Source of the DNA: Sphingobium terrigena
Lineage (GTDB): Bacteria; Pseudomonadota; Alphaproteobacteria; Sphingomonadales; Sphingomonadaceae
Assembly: GCF_003591655.1 (NCBI RefSeq)
Contig: NZ_QVRA01000002.1
Span: 144,911 to 208,910, forward strand
Reading direction: 5' to 3'
DNA length: 64,000 nucleotides
Made by a program: the position numbers and the translations under genes. Within the stretch, counting starts at the first letter, position 1; every line of letters starts with the position of its first letter. Positions 27,635-36,338 of this stretch are shown in pieces. Below the pieces are notes generated by a model. That model was not told the origin of the DNA. It ran no database searches and worked only from the letters and a program-made list of their open reading frames with translations.

Positions 27635-28651
27635 ATGGCAATCAAGATGATCCGCGACGTCATTCGCGACACGATCGACGCGGAAATGGCGCGCGACGAC
27701 AGCCTGATCATGCTGGGCGAGGATATTGTCGGCGGTAATGGCGCGCCGGGCGGGCCGGAAGCGATCGGCGGCATCTGGGGCACGTCGGGCGGGCTATGGG
27801 CCAAATATGGCGCGGACCGGGTGATCGACACGCCGATTTCCGAAAGCGCCATCATCGGCGCGGCGGCGGGTGCGGCGCTGACGGGCAAACGGGCGATCGC
27901 GGAGATCATGTTCGCCGACTTTATCGGCGTGTGCATGGACCAGATCTGGAACCAGGTCGCCAAGTTCCGCTACATGTTCGGCGGCAAGACGACCTGCCCG
28001 TTGGTCATCCGTATGCCCTATGGCGCGGGCTTCAACGCCGCGCCCCAGCACAGCCAGGTGATCCACCAGTTCGTCACCGCCATGCCGGGGCTGAAGGTCG
28101 TCATGCCCTCCACTCCCGCCGACGCCAAGGGACTGCTGACCCAGGCAATCCGCGACGATGATCCGGTAATCTTTCTGGAGCATAAGGCGCTCTATGGCGT
28201 GAAGGGCGAAGTGCCGGACGGGGACTATGTCATCCCCTTCGGCCATGCCCGGCAGGTGACGCAGGGTGACGACATCACCATATTGGCGACCGGCATGATG
28301 GTGGGCTTTGCCGAAAAAGCCGCCGCACAACTGGCGCAGGACGGCATCGGATGCGACATACTCGACCTGCGCACCACCAGCCCGCTGGACGAGGAAGCGA
28401 TCCTCGACAGCGTCGAGCGGACGGGACGGCTGCTGATCGTCGATGAAGCGCCGCCGCGCTGTTCCTTCGCCACCGACCTGTCGGCGCTGGTCGCGCAAAA
28501 GGCGTTCGCATCGCTGAAGGCACCGATCGACATGGTCACCGCGCCACACAGCCCGGTGCCGTTCGCACGCGAACTTGAATCCGCCTATCTGCCTTCGCCC
28601 GACAAGATCGTGGCAAGTGCGGTGAAGCTCATGTCTTACCGGCGGGGATAA
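27635..28651 (+). CDS. 2-oxoacid/acetoin dehydrogenase E1 beta
   Basis: 338 residues, transketolase-type. The glutamate motif GEDIVGGNGAPGG near the N-terminus, FADFIGVCMDQIWNQ, RMPYGAGFNAAPQHSQ and the C-terminal TAPHSPVPFA block match E1 beta chains of the acetoin/pyruvate class. It begins 18 bases after the E1 alpha stop and must pair with it; the E2 follows after seven bases. Confidence 0.93.
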   Translation: MAIKMIRDVIRDTIDAEMARDDSLIMLGEDIVGGNGAPGGPEAIGGIWGTSGGLWAKYGADRVIDTPISESAIIGAAAGAALTGKRAIAEIMFADFIGVCMDQIWNQVAKFRYMFGGKTTCPLVIRMPYGAGFNAAPQHSQVIHQFVTAMPGLKVVMPSTPADAKGLLTQAIRDDDPVIFLEHKALYGVKGEVPDGDYVIPFGHARQVTQGDDITILATGMMVGFAEKAAAQLAQDGIGCDILDLRTTSPLDEEAILDSVERTGRLLIVDEAPPRCSFATDLSALVAQKAFASLKAPIDMVTAPHSPVPFARELESAYLPSPDKIVASAVKLMSYRRG

Positions 28652-28658
28652 GCATAAC

Positions 28659-30101
28659 ATGGCCAATCTGCGCGCATTTGCGATGCCCAAATGGGGCATA
28701 GAAATGACCGAGGGCGTCGTTGCCGAATGGATGGTCGCCGAGGGCGTTCCGTTCAAGAAGGGCGACCTGCTCGCGCTCATCGAAACCGACAAGATCACCA
28801 ATGAGGTCGAGGCGGAGGCAGACGGCATGTTCCCGCGCCTGATCGCCCAGACCGGCGGCACCTATGCCGTCGGCGAACTGATCGCCGTGCTGGCCGGGCC
28901 GGACGAGGCGGTCAGCGCTGCCGATGTCGATGCTTTCGTCGCCGGGTTCAGGCCTGCCGACAGCAAGGTCGCGTCCAAGGCCGGCGGTGCGCCGCCGTCC
29001 CCTGCGCCCGCCCCGGCAGCACCTGCGCCGGTCAACGTTGCCATCGCGGCCGATGCGCGGATCAGCCCGGCGGCGCGCGCCTTTGCCGAAGCCGAGGGCG
29101 TGGATATCAGCGCGATCACCGGGTCCGGGCCGGACGGACGTATCACCTTTCAGGATGTGCAGCAGGCCAGCCTGCCGCCGGTCGCGATCGGTGGTGGCAC
29201 ATCGGTGGACCTGACCCCGGTGGGCGAGGCGCTGGGCGATGTGTTTGCCAGTCCGCTGGCGAAACGGCTGGCGGTACAGCATGGCGTGGACCTGACCGGC
29301 GTGACCGGCACGGGGCCAAAGGGGCGGATCGGCAAGGCGGACGTGCTGGCGCTGGTCAAGCCGGTAGCGGTGGAGAAGGCCGCACCCTCCGCACCGATCG
29401 CCTTCGCCCGCCCTGCCCCCGGCACGGCGGAGATCGTCAAAATGTCGCCGATGCGCAAGGCGATCGCCAAGGCGCTGAGCCACAGCAAATCGACCATCCC
29501 GCATTTCTATCTGCGCTCTGCTGTCAGGATCGACGCGATCCTGGGATTGCGGGCGCAGGCCAAGGCGGCGACCGGCGAAGCGCCCAGCATCAACGATTAT
29601 ATCGTGCGCGCCTGCGCACTGGCGCTGGCGCGGCATCCTGACGTCAATGTGCAGGTCCATGGCGACGAGATCCATCACTTCGGCAACGCCGACATTGCGG
29701 TGGCGGTCGCGACCGACAAGGGGCTGATCACCCCCATCGTGAAGGGTGCCGACACGCTGTCGGTTGCTGCAATCTCGCGCGAAGTGAAGGCTCTCGCGGA
29801 AAAGGCGCGGACCGGGCGGTTGCAGCCGGACGAGTTTCAGGGCGGCAGTTTCTCGGTCAGCAACCTCGGCATGTTCGGCATCGATCAGTTCGACGCGATC
29901 ATCAACCCGCCGCAGGGCGCGATCCTGGCGGTGGGCGCGGGTACGCGCCAGCCAATCGAGATCGGCAATGCGCTGGCCTTTGCGACCATCGTTCAGCTCT
30001 CGCTCTCCTGCGACCATCGCGCGATCGATGGCGCGGTGGGCGCAGCCTTCATGCAGACGCTTAAAGGCCTGATCGAGGAACCGGCGCTGCTGGTGGGGTA
30101 A
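28659..30101 (+). CDS. Dihydrolipoamide acyltransferase E2, two subunit-binding domains
   Basis: 480 residues. One lipoyl domain with the modified Lys in ETDKITN (Lys45), a Pro/Ala-rich linker, then two separate peripheral-subunit-binding domains (about 128-162 from ISPAARAFAEAEG to GRITFQDV; about 199-235 from ASPLAKRLAVQHG to GRIGKADV), and a C-terminal acyltransferase domain with catalytic His453 and Asp457 in DHRAIDG. Two binding domains can help hold E1 and E3. No E3 (dihydrolipoamide dehydrogenase) is encoded here, so it would be borrowed from another complex. It completes a three-gene transcription unit. Confidence 0.93.
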   Translation: MANLRAFAMPKWGIEMTEGVVAEWMVAEGVPFKKGDLLALIETDKITNEVEAEADGMFPRLIAQTGGTYAVGELIAVLAGPDEAVSAADVDAFVAGFRPADSKVASKAGGAPPSPAPAPAAPAPVNVAIAADARISPAARAFAEAEGVDISAITGSGPDGRITFQDVQQASLPPVAIGGGTSVDLTPVGEALGDVFASPLAKRLAVQHGVDLTGVTGTGPKGRIGKADVLALVKPVAVEKAAPSAPIAFARPAPGTAEIVKMSPMRKAIAKALSHSKSTIPHFYLRSAVRIDAILGLRAQAKAATGEAPSINDYIVRACALALARHPDVNVQVHGDEIHHFGNADIAVAVATDKGLITPIVKGADTLSVAAISREVKALAEKARTGRLQPDEFQGGSFSVSNLGMFGIDQFDAIINPPQGAILAVGAGTRQPIEIGNALAFATIVQLSLSCDHRAIDGAVGAAFMQTLKGLIEEPALLVG

Positions 30102-30107
30102 GGGTGC

Positions 30108-30129
30108 GGGGGCCGTGGGAGCGGCCCCC
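30108..30129. terminator. Hairpin between the convergent E2 and oxidoreductase genes
   Basis: Eight-bp arms gggggccg (30108-30115) and its complement (30122-30129) with a short loop. Little T-run follows, so termination strength is uncertain. Confidence 0.45.
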
Positions 30130-30136
30130 TTCGCGT

Positions 30137-31126
30137 TCAGAGTTTGACGATCTGCTTGCCGCGATTGGCACCGGTGAACAGGCGGGCCAGCGCAGCGGGC
30201 GCTGCCTCAAACCCCTGCTGCTCATCCACCTGCCAGCGCAACCTGTCGGCCAGCACCAGCGCGGCGAGCCGGTCGCGCATCGCGGCCCAATGGGCCTGAT
30301 GGTCAAGGATGATGAACCCTTCCATCCGGGCGCGGCGCAGGATGATGTTGAAATAATTGCCCGGCCCGGCAATCTGTCCGCCCTGCTCGTAGCGACTGAT
30401 CCCGCCGCACAGCACCACCCGCGCGCCGATGGCGAGCCGGGCGAGCATCGCGTCCAGCACAGCGCCGCCGACATTGTCATAGACGATGTCGCAGCCCTTG
30501 GGAGCCAGCGCCTTCAACTGCTCTGCGACCTTGCCCTCGCGATAGTCGATGGCCGCGTCGAACCCAGCCTCCTGCACCAGCCAGGCGCATTTGTCCGGCC
30601 CGCCCGCTATGCCGATGACATGGCAGCCCGCGACCTTGGCGAGTTGCCCGGCTACCGATCCGGTCGCGCCTGCCGCGCCGGATACCACCACGACATCGCC
30701 CGCAACCGGGCGGCCGATCCGATAAAAGCCGTGCCATGCCGTCAGGCCAGGGATGCCCAGCACCCCCAGCATCGCATGGGGTGGCAGGTCAGGGTGGCAG
30801 ATGTCGAAGCCTTCGCCATCGCTCACCAGATATTCGGTCCAACCGGTCATTCCGGCGACCATCGTGCCGACCGGCCAGCGCCCGCCCCGACTCTCGACCA
30901 CTTCCGCTACGCCCATGCCGCGCATGACGTCGCCCAATTCGATCGGCGCGACATAGCCGCCGAAATTCTCCATCCAGCCCTTTTGCGCCGGTTCAAAGCC
31001 CAGCCAGCGGACGGCAAGCAGAATCTGCCCCTCCCCCGGCACCGGCATTGGCGCATCGACCAGCGCAAAATCGCCGTCCGCCAGCGCGCGTCCAACCGGG
31101 CGATCCGCCAAAAGCCATTGCCGCAT
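30137..31126 (-). CDS. NADP-dependent MDR-family oxidoreductase (leukotriene B4 dehydrogenase-like)
   Basis: About 329 residues of the medium-chain reductase family without zinc ligands: PVPGEGQILLAVRWLGFEPAQ, GVLGIPGLTAWHGF, VVVSGAAGATGSVAGQLA (the NADP loop) and KGCDIVYDNVGG. Such enzymes reduce enones or conjugated ketones with NADPH. The ATG at 31126 is preferred because AGCAGG then lies at proper spacing; ATG 31132 is in frame just before. A related gene occurs at 43965, the other end of the island. Confidence 0.88.
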   Translation of the reverse strand: MRQWLLADRPVGRALADGDFALVDAPMPVPGEGQILLAVRWLGFEPAQKGWMENFGGYVAPIELGDVMRGMGVAEVVESRGGRWPVGTMVAGMTGWTEYLVSDGEGFDICHPDLPPHAMLGVLGIPGLTAWHGFYRIGRPVAGDVVVVSGAAGATGSVAGQLAKVAGCHVIGIAGGPDKCAWLVQEAGFDAAIDYREGKVAEQLKALAPKGCDIVYDNVGGAVLDAMLARLAIGARVVLCGGISRYEQGGQIAGPGNYFNIILRRARMEGFIILDHQAHWAAMRDRLAALVLADRLRWQVDEQQGFEAAPAALARLFTGANRGKQIVKL

Positions 31127-31271
31127 GTCCATCCTGCTCGCTTTTTGCCTGTCGGCGCCGTTGTCGTGGCGGCGATGCTGCGCCACAACTGCGCTTTCCG
31201 GCAGGCGTCGCCCGCGCCACGCCAGCGCGCTATACTGGCGGCGGAATGGCGGGCTTGTTTGGCCTCAGCCT

Positions 31272-31652
31272 TCAGTTGTTTGTTGCACCTTCGCTGATCC
31301 AGCGGCGGAGCAGGGCCACGGTTGCTGCGTCCAGCGGCGGCGCGGCAAAGGGCATACGCGCGCCCTTCCCGCCTTTCTTCAAATGCGTGCCTTCCAGCTT
31401 CATGACCAGATAGCTGGTGTCGGGCTTTTTGGGATCGACCAGCAGCCAGGGGCTTTCGCCCGATTTGCGCTTGAACAGGCTGGCATAGGCCGCCTTGGGA
31501 TGGAGTGCGAGATTGCCTGCCTCCTGCCCGGTCAGATGGCAAACGGCGCAGCGCGTCTTGAGCATCGGCGCGATGTCGGTCGCGAAGCTGACGGGCTTGG
31601 CTGCCGCCGGTGTCGCCAGCAGCGCAGCGAGAGCGAGGATCAGCCCTTTCAT
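31272..31652 (-). CDS. Secreted monohaem cytochrome c
   Basis: 126 residues: Sec signal peptide (LILALAALLATPAAAKP, cleavage near residue 19) and one haem-binding CAVCH site, in a domain resembling the short cytochromes attached to oxidoreductases in many bacteria. A Met ligand could be in GARMPF. Its start overlaps the flavoprotein stop (ATGA), so they are made together; it should take electrons from that flavoprotein in the periplasm. Confidence 0.87.
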   Translation of the reverse strand: MKGLILALAALLATPAAAKPVSFATDIAPMLKTRCAVCHLTGQEAGNLALHPKAAYASLFKRKSGESPWLLVDPKKPDTSYLVMKLEGTHLKKGGKGARMPFAAPPLDAATVALLRRWISEGATNN

Positions 31653-33382
31653 GCGCTGGTCCCCGTGGCGTGGCGGGCGGCGATATAACCATAGGTCAGG
31701 GCCAGGCCGATCGTGCCACCTGCGCCATAATAAGCGCCGCGCGATGGCGATGCGATGCAGTTGCCCGCGCCATAGAGGCCGGGGATCGGCGCACCGCTGG
31801 TCGCCAGCACCTGACCATGTTCGTTGATGCGCGGCCCGCCATTGGTATCAAGCGCGCCCGCCGCAAGGATGAAGGCGTAATAGGAGCCTTTGTCCGCGAA
31901 GGGATGCATGGTGAGCGCAGGATAGGGATTGGCCGGGACCTTCGTGCCTTCGCGCACGGCGGAAAACAACTTGTGCCATTGCGTGTCATACAGGCGCGCG
32001 CCGCGCCCAAATTCGGGATCGACACCGGCTTTGGCATAGTCGTTGAACCGGGCGATACTGGCCTTCGTCGCCGCCCCGAACCCGGCATCGAGGCGCACGC
32101 CGCCAGTCTTTGGCGCAAGCGTAGCCAACCGCTTGTCGATATTGGCGACCAGCGCGTCCCAGCTGTCGCCGCTGATCAGATAGGGGCTTTCGGCCACGTC
32201 CAGCGGATAGGGGAAAGCGCCGCCGAACCGGTCGAGCGAACGGGTGTCGAACAGCATGAACATCAACTGGTTGGGATATTCTTCCTTCGAAGGGTCATAA
32301 GTGAAATGGGCGCGGGTGCGGTCATTATAGCTGCGCTTTTCATTGACGACGCGCTGGCCATATTTGTTGACCAGGATCATCGAATCCCCCGGCAGGACGA
32401 ACGCCCCCATGCCGATCGCACGATTGGCGAGCGCCTCCTCCAGCACCACCTGCGTCCGCCATGCGGTGTCGAGCGCCCCCATCTTCGCGCCGACCGCACC
32501 TGCAATGGCGATGAAGTCGCCCGTCGATCCGGGCATGGCGCACGCCCCATAGAGCGCCGTCTGATGCAGGCCCACCAGTTCCGTGTTATGAGCATAGCCG
32601 CCAGTGCCGAAGATCACGCCCTTGGTCGCAAGGATGCGGATGATCTTGCCCTCGCTTTCCGCCTCTGCGCCGATGACGCGATCCTTATCTACGATCAGCC
32701 GGGTGACGCGGGTGTCGGTCAGGATCGGCAGCTTCTTCTTTTCCAGCCAGGCCGCCAGTTGCGCCGCCAGACTGCCCCCGCCCGCCGAGGAGCCGGAGCC
32801 AACCGCCGGTTCCAACGCGCGGCCGGTCGGCACCTTGTTGGTCGGCAGATGGTCGGCATAGTCGGGCGCTGGTTCATCGACCTGAAACAGGCGGAACTGC
32901 TTGAACTGCACCGCATCGATGGCACGCAGATGATCGACGGCCTTGTAACCATTGTCATAAAAGGCCGCGATCAGTTGATAGTCGAGCGGGTCGAGACCCA
33001 GCGTCGGGCTGGCGGGATCGAACAGTTGCGGATAGCTATATTGGGCCATATAGGCGATCGCGTCGGCACGCTTGTCGTCAATCCCCTGCTCGCGGAAGAT
33101 GAAATGGTTGCATATCCACGCGACGCCGCCCGACTTGCCGGTGGTGCCGCCGGTGATCGGCATTTTTTCCACCATCATGACCTTTGCGCCCGCACTGGCC
33201 GCCGTCACCGCAGCAGTCCCTGCCGCCGCGCCGCTGCCGACACAGAGAATATCGACCTCATGATCCCAGCCCGCCGTCGCGGCCTCCGCCCCGGCCAGTG
33301 GGACCATGGCAGCAGCGGCGGCTAGCCCGGTGCCCGCCAGCATCGCACGACGGTCCATCATCAGGCGATCTCTCTCGCGCAT
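31649..33382 (-). CDS. Tat-exported FAD-dependent oxidoreductase, KstD/fumarate reductase-like
   Basis: 577 residues. A twin-arginine signal (MDRRAMLAGTGLAAAAAM, about 9-26) precedes an FAD_binding_2 domain: GSGAAAGTAAV dinucleotide loop and the GGTTGKSGGVAWI block typical of 3-ketosteroid dehydrogenase, fumarate and urocanate reductase flavoproteins. The C-terminus has LYGAGNCIAS and a Gly-rich GAYYGAGGTIG. KstD-like enzymes are usually cytoplasmic; the Tat signal and the overlapping cytochrome c gene argue for a periplasmic dehydrogenase or reductase. GGGAGAGAGACG precedes the ATG. A Tat-dependent export with bound FAD fits. Confidence 0.9.
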   Translation of the reverse strand: MRERDRLMMDRRAMLAGTGLAAAAAMVPLAGAEAATAGWDHEVDILCVGSGAAAGTAAVTAASAGAKVMMVEKMPITGGTTGKSGGVAWICNHFIFREQGIDDKRADAIAYMAQYSYPQLFDPASPTLGLDPLDYQLIAAFYDNGYKAVDHLRAIDAVQFKQFRLFQVDEPAPDYADHLPTNKVPTGRALEPAVGSGSSAGGGSLAAQLAAWLEKKKLPILTDTRVTRLIVDKDRVIGAEAESEGKIIRILATKGVIFGTGGYAHNTELVGLHQTALYGACAMPGSTGDFIAIAGAVGAKMGALDTAWRTQVVLEEALANRAIGMGAFVLPGDSMILVNKYGQRVVNEKRSYNDRTRAHFTYDPSKEEYPNQLMFMLFDTRSLDRFGGAFPYPLDVAESPYLISGDSWDALVANIDKRLATLAPKTGGVRLDAGFGAATKASIARFNDYAKAGVDPEFGRGARLYDTQWHKLFSAVREGTKVPANPYPALTMHPFADKGSYYAFILAAGALDTNGGPRINEHGQVLATSGAPIPGLYGAGNCIASPSRGAYYGAGGTIGLALTYGYIAARHATGTSA

Positions 33383-33453
33383 CGTCTCTCTCCCATTCTC
33401 TTATCGGGCGCGATGCTATGCCGGAGCGCCCTTTGCGGGGACTATTTCAAACG

Positions 33454-35082
33454 CTAGGGTGCAGCACGGATGATCTCTGCCGCGCGCCAGCCCAGCGCCA
33501 TAGCGGGCGCATTGGTGTTGCCGGTGATGAGGCGCGGCATCACCGAACAATCGGCCACGCGCAGCCCCTCGACCCCATGGACGCGCAGCGACGGATCGAC
33601 CACCGCGTCACCCTCTGCGCCGATGCGGCAAGTACCCACACCATGCAGGCCGCTGGTCGAGAGCGACCGGAATGTGTCCAGCAAAGCGTCGTCATCCTGC
33701 ACCTGCGCGCCGGGGATGAGTTCCTGCCCGACATCGTCGGCCAGAACCGCCTGCGCCACATAGTCGCGCATCAGGCGGATGGAGGCGATGGCGGAGCGGC
33801 GATCCCCCGCGCTGTCCAGCCAGTTGGGCATGATCGCCGCGCCGTCGGCCGGTTCTTGGCCCCGCACCTGAATCGTCCCCTCACTGGTCTGGCGCAGCAG
33901 AGTGCCGGACACGGTGAGGCCCGGTCGCTTGTCGATGTTGCCGAGCGGCACCGGGTCATTATCGTCGCCCAGCGCGAACATATAACCGCTCAGATACAAT
34001 TGCAGGTCGGTGCGCGGCCCGGTGACGCCGGTGGACAGGAAAGCGCCAACCTCGAACGGGCCGGTCGCCATCGGCCCGTCGTGGCGCAAATAATAGCGCG
34101 CGACTGACTGAACGAGACCAAGGCCGTAGAAGCGGTGGCCGATGCCGCTGTTGCGCTTCAGGCGAAAGGGCATGGTGTAGGACAGATGCTCCAGCATGTG
34201 CCGCCCGACATGGGGGTTGTGATGACGCACCGCCACGCCGATGGCAGAGAGCGCATCGCCATCACCGATGCCCGACCGCTGAAGGATTTGCGGGCTTTCG
34301 ACCGTCCCGGCGCAGACGATCACCTCGCCGTCGCAATCAACGCTGAAACGCCCGCGCGCATCATTGACCAGCGCCACGCCGACCGCACGCCCGTTGGACA
34401 GGCGGACATGGCGCACCAGCGTATCGGTCAGCACATGAAAGTTGCTGCGCTTCATCGCGGGGCGCAAAAACACTTTGGCCCCGCTCTCGCGGCGACCCTT
34501 GCGGATATTGTGGCAATAATAGCCGACCCGGTCGCCGACCACGCTGTTGAGATCGTCGGTGCGCGGCAGGCCCATCTGCTCACCCGCCGCGATCAGCCGT
34601 TCTGCCAGCGGATAGCGATAGGTGCGCGGCGTGACATGGACCGGGCCGCCCTGCCCCCGCAACGTGCTGCCGCCCAGACCATGATCCTCGATGGCGCGAT
34701 AGGCGGCGATCATCGACCCTGCGTTCCAGCCGGTCGCGCCAGCCGCTTCCCAATCGTCATAATCCTGCGGTTCGCCCCGGCTCCAGATCATGCCGTTGAT
34801 GGATGATGATCCGCCCAGCCCCTTGCCCCGGATCCACACTTCATGCGCGGCTTCATCCGGGCGGCGCGGCTGCGCGATCTGATAGGCCCAGATATGGGCA
34901 GGGTTGGAAACGAGCTTGGCAATCCCCTTGGGCATGGCGATCAATGGCGAGCGATCCGGCCCGCCCGCCTCCACCAGCAGCACCCGGTTGCGCGGGTCGG
35001 CGGACAGGCGTTCGGCCAGCACGCAACCGGTCGATCCTGCGCCGACGATGATATAGTCGAAACTTTCCGGCAGGTCCGCCAT
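33454..35082 (-). CDS. GMC-family oxidoreductase (choline dehydrogenase-like)
   Basis: 542 residues. FAD loop DYIIVGAGSTGC (about 9-20), GGSSSINGMIW, and the C-terminal active site: GLHGVGTCRIG carries the catalytic His, followed by Asn in TGNTNAPAMALG. These flavoenzymes oxidise primary alcohols to aldehydes with a quinone, cytochrome or oxygen acceptor. GGGAGAGT precedes the ATG. It lies between the flavoprotein and the third acyl-CoA dehydrogenase in a run of minus-strand genes. It could oxidise a side-chain alcohol before CoA activation. Confidence 0.93.
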   Translation of the reverse strand: MADLPESFDYIIVGAGSTGCVLAERLSADPRNRVLLVEAGGPDRSPLIAMPKGIAKLVSNPAHIWAYQIAQPRRPDEAAHEVWIRGKGLGGSSSINGMIWSRGEPQDYDDWEAAGATGWNAGSMIAAYRAIEDHGLGGSTLRGQGGPVHVTPRTYRYPLAERLIAAGEQMGLPRTDDLNSVVGDRVGYYCHNIRKGRRESGAKVFLRPAMKRSNFHVLTDTLVRHVRLSNGRAVGVALVNDARGRFSVDCDGEVIVCAGTVESPQILQRSGIGDGDALSAIGVAVRHHNPHVGRHMLEHLSYTMPFRLKRNSGIGHRFYGLGLVQSVARYYLRHDGPMATGPFEVGAFLSTGVTGPRTDLQLYLSGYMFALGDDNDPVPLGNIDKRPGLTVSGTLLRQTSEGTIQVRGQEPADGAAIMPNWLDSAGDRRSAIASIRLMRDYVAQAVLADDVGQELIPGAQVQDDDALLDTFRSLSTSGLHGVGTCRIGAEGDAVVDPSLRVHGVEGLRVADCSVMPRLITGNTNAPAMALGWRAAEIIRAAP

Positions 35083-35166
35083 ACTCTCTCCCCATGACTT
35101 TTATGAGGGGAGGATCAGGCCGGGGGCCGCCCCTGCCTACTGGCAGATGCGACAGGCGCTGGAAAA

Positions 35167-36327
35167 TCAGTGCGACTTGTGGTCGCGCTTGATCTTCTTG
35201 GCCAGGCTCCATTTATGGACTTCGGTCGGGCCGTCATAGATGCGGAAGGCACGGATTTCGCGGAACACCTGCTCGACGATCGTGTCGCCGGTCACGCCGG
35301 TGCCGCCCATCACCTGCACGCATTTGTCCGCCACCCGCATCAGCGCTTCGGACACCGCAACCTTGGCCATCGAGCTTTCAATCGTCCCAAGCGCGCCGGT
35401 ATCCAGCACCCCGGCGCACCAGTCGATCATCACTTCGCATTGCTGGAGGTCGATCAGATTTTCCGCCAGCATGAAGCCCACGCCTTCATGGTCGACCAGC
35501 GGCTTGCCAAAGGCCATGCGGCGGCAGGCATAGGCGGACGCAATCTCCTGCGCACGGATACAGGCGCCCAGCCAGCGCATACAATGGGACAGGCGCGCGG
35601 GTGACAGGCGGACCTGGGCATATTTGAAACCCTCGCCGCTCTGCCCCAGCATCTGGTCGGCAGGCACGCGCAGATTGTCGATGGTGACGACGGCATGACC
35701 CCCCGGCATGGAACTGTCGATCGTGTCCAGCACGCGATCGATACGGATGGCCGGATCAGGCAAATCGATCAGGAACATGCAGGCGCCGTCGGTCGATTTG
35801 GCCATGACGATGCCGACCATCGCCCCCTGCGCCCCGGTGATGAACGCCTTGCGCCCGTTGATGACCCAATGATTACCGTCCTGCACGCAGCTCGTCTGCA
35901 TCATCGACGGGTCCGACCCCGCGCCGCCATCGGCCGCCGGTTCGGTCATGAAGAAAGCGGAACGGCCGCAGCCTTCCAGAAGGGGCTTAAGGAAATGCGC
36001 CTTCTGCTGCGCCGTGCCGACCTTGCCCAGCAGATACATATTGCCCTCGTCAGGGGCCATGGTGTTGCAGGCGAGCGGGCCGAGTGGCGAAAGGCCGGAC
36101 TTGATAAGGACGGTCGCCGTCTCGCGCTGGGTCAGGTGCGATCCGTCGGGCAGGACATGGGGGGTCAGCACGCCAGCCCCACGCGCCTTTTCCCGCAATT
36201 CCATCACCAGATCGTCGCTCGGACCATGAAAGCCGCAGCGCGGGTCGCCCTCATAGGGGACGACGACGGTGCGAACGAAGCTCTCAACCCTGTCGGCAAT
36301 GGCCTGCGCGCGATCGGTGCTGAACAT
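35167..36327 (-). CDS. Acyl-CoA dehydrogenase
   Basis: 386 residues. Middle region FFMTEPAADGGAGSDPS (about 125-141), INGRKAFITGAQG, and C-terminal GTGVTGDTIVEQVFREIRAF then IYDGPTEVH. Here Asp stands where the usual catalytic Glu sits. The C-terminal LAKKIKRDH tail is typical of the ACAD10/11-like group. ATG 36327 is set by GAGAGGAATTTCC; an upstream in-frame start exists. It starts 12 bases after the APH-like gene, as in many ACAD-APH pairs. Confidence 0.92.
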   Translation of the reverse strand: MFSTDRAQAIADRVESFVRTVVVPYEGDPRCGFHGPSDDLVMELREKARGAGVLTPHVLPDGSHLTQRETATVLIKSGLSPLGPLACNTMAPDEGNMYLLGKVGTAQQKAHFLKPLLEGCGRSAFFMTEPAADGGAGSDPSMMQTSCVQDGNHWVINGRKAFITGAQGAMVGIVMAKSTDGACMFLIDLPDPAIRIDRVLDTIDSSMPGGHAVVTIDNLRVPADQMLGQSGEGFKYAQVRLSPARLSHCMRWLGACIRAQEIASAYACRRMAFGKPLVDHEGVGFMLAENLIDLQQCEVMIDWCAGVLDTGALGTIESSMAKVAVSEALMRVADKCVQVMGGTGVTGDTIVEQVFREIRAFRIYDGPTEVHKWSLAKKIKRDHKSH

Positions 36328-36338
36328 GGAAATTCCTC

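Noticed and set aside
31610..33325. 571-residue plus-strand frame opposite the flavoprotein
   Set aside because: Antisense of a clear FAD enzyme with signal peptide; no domain.
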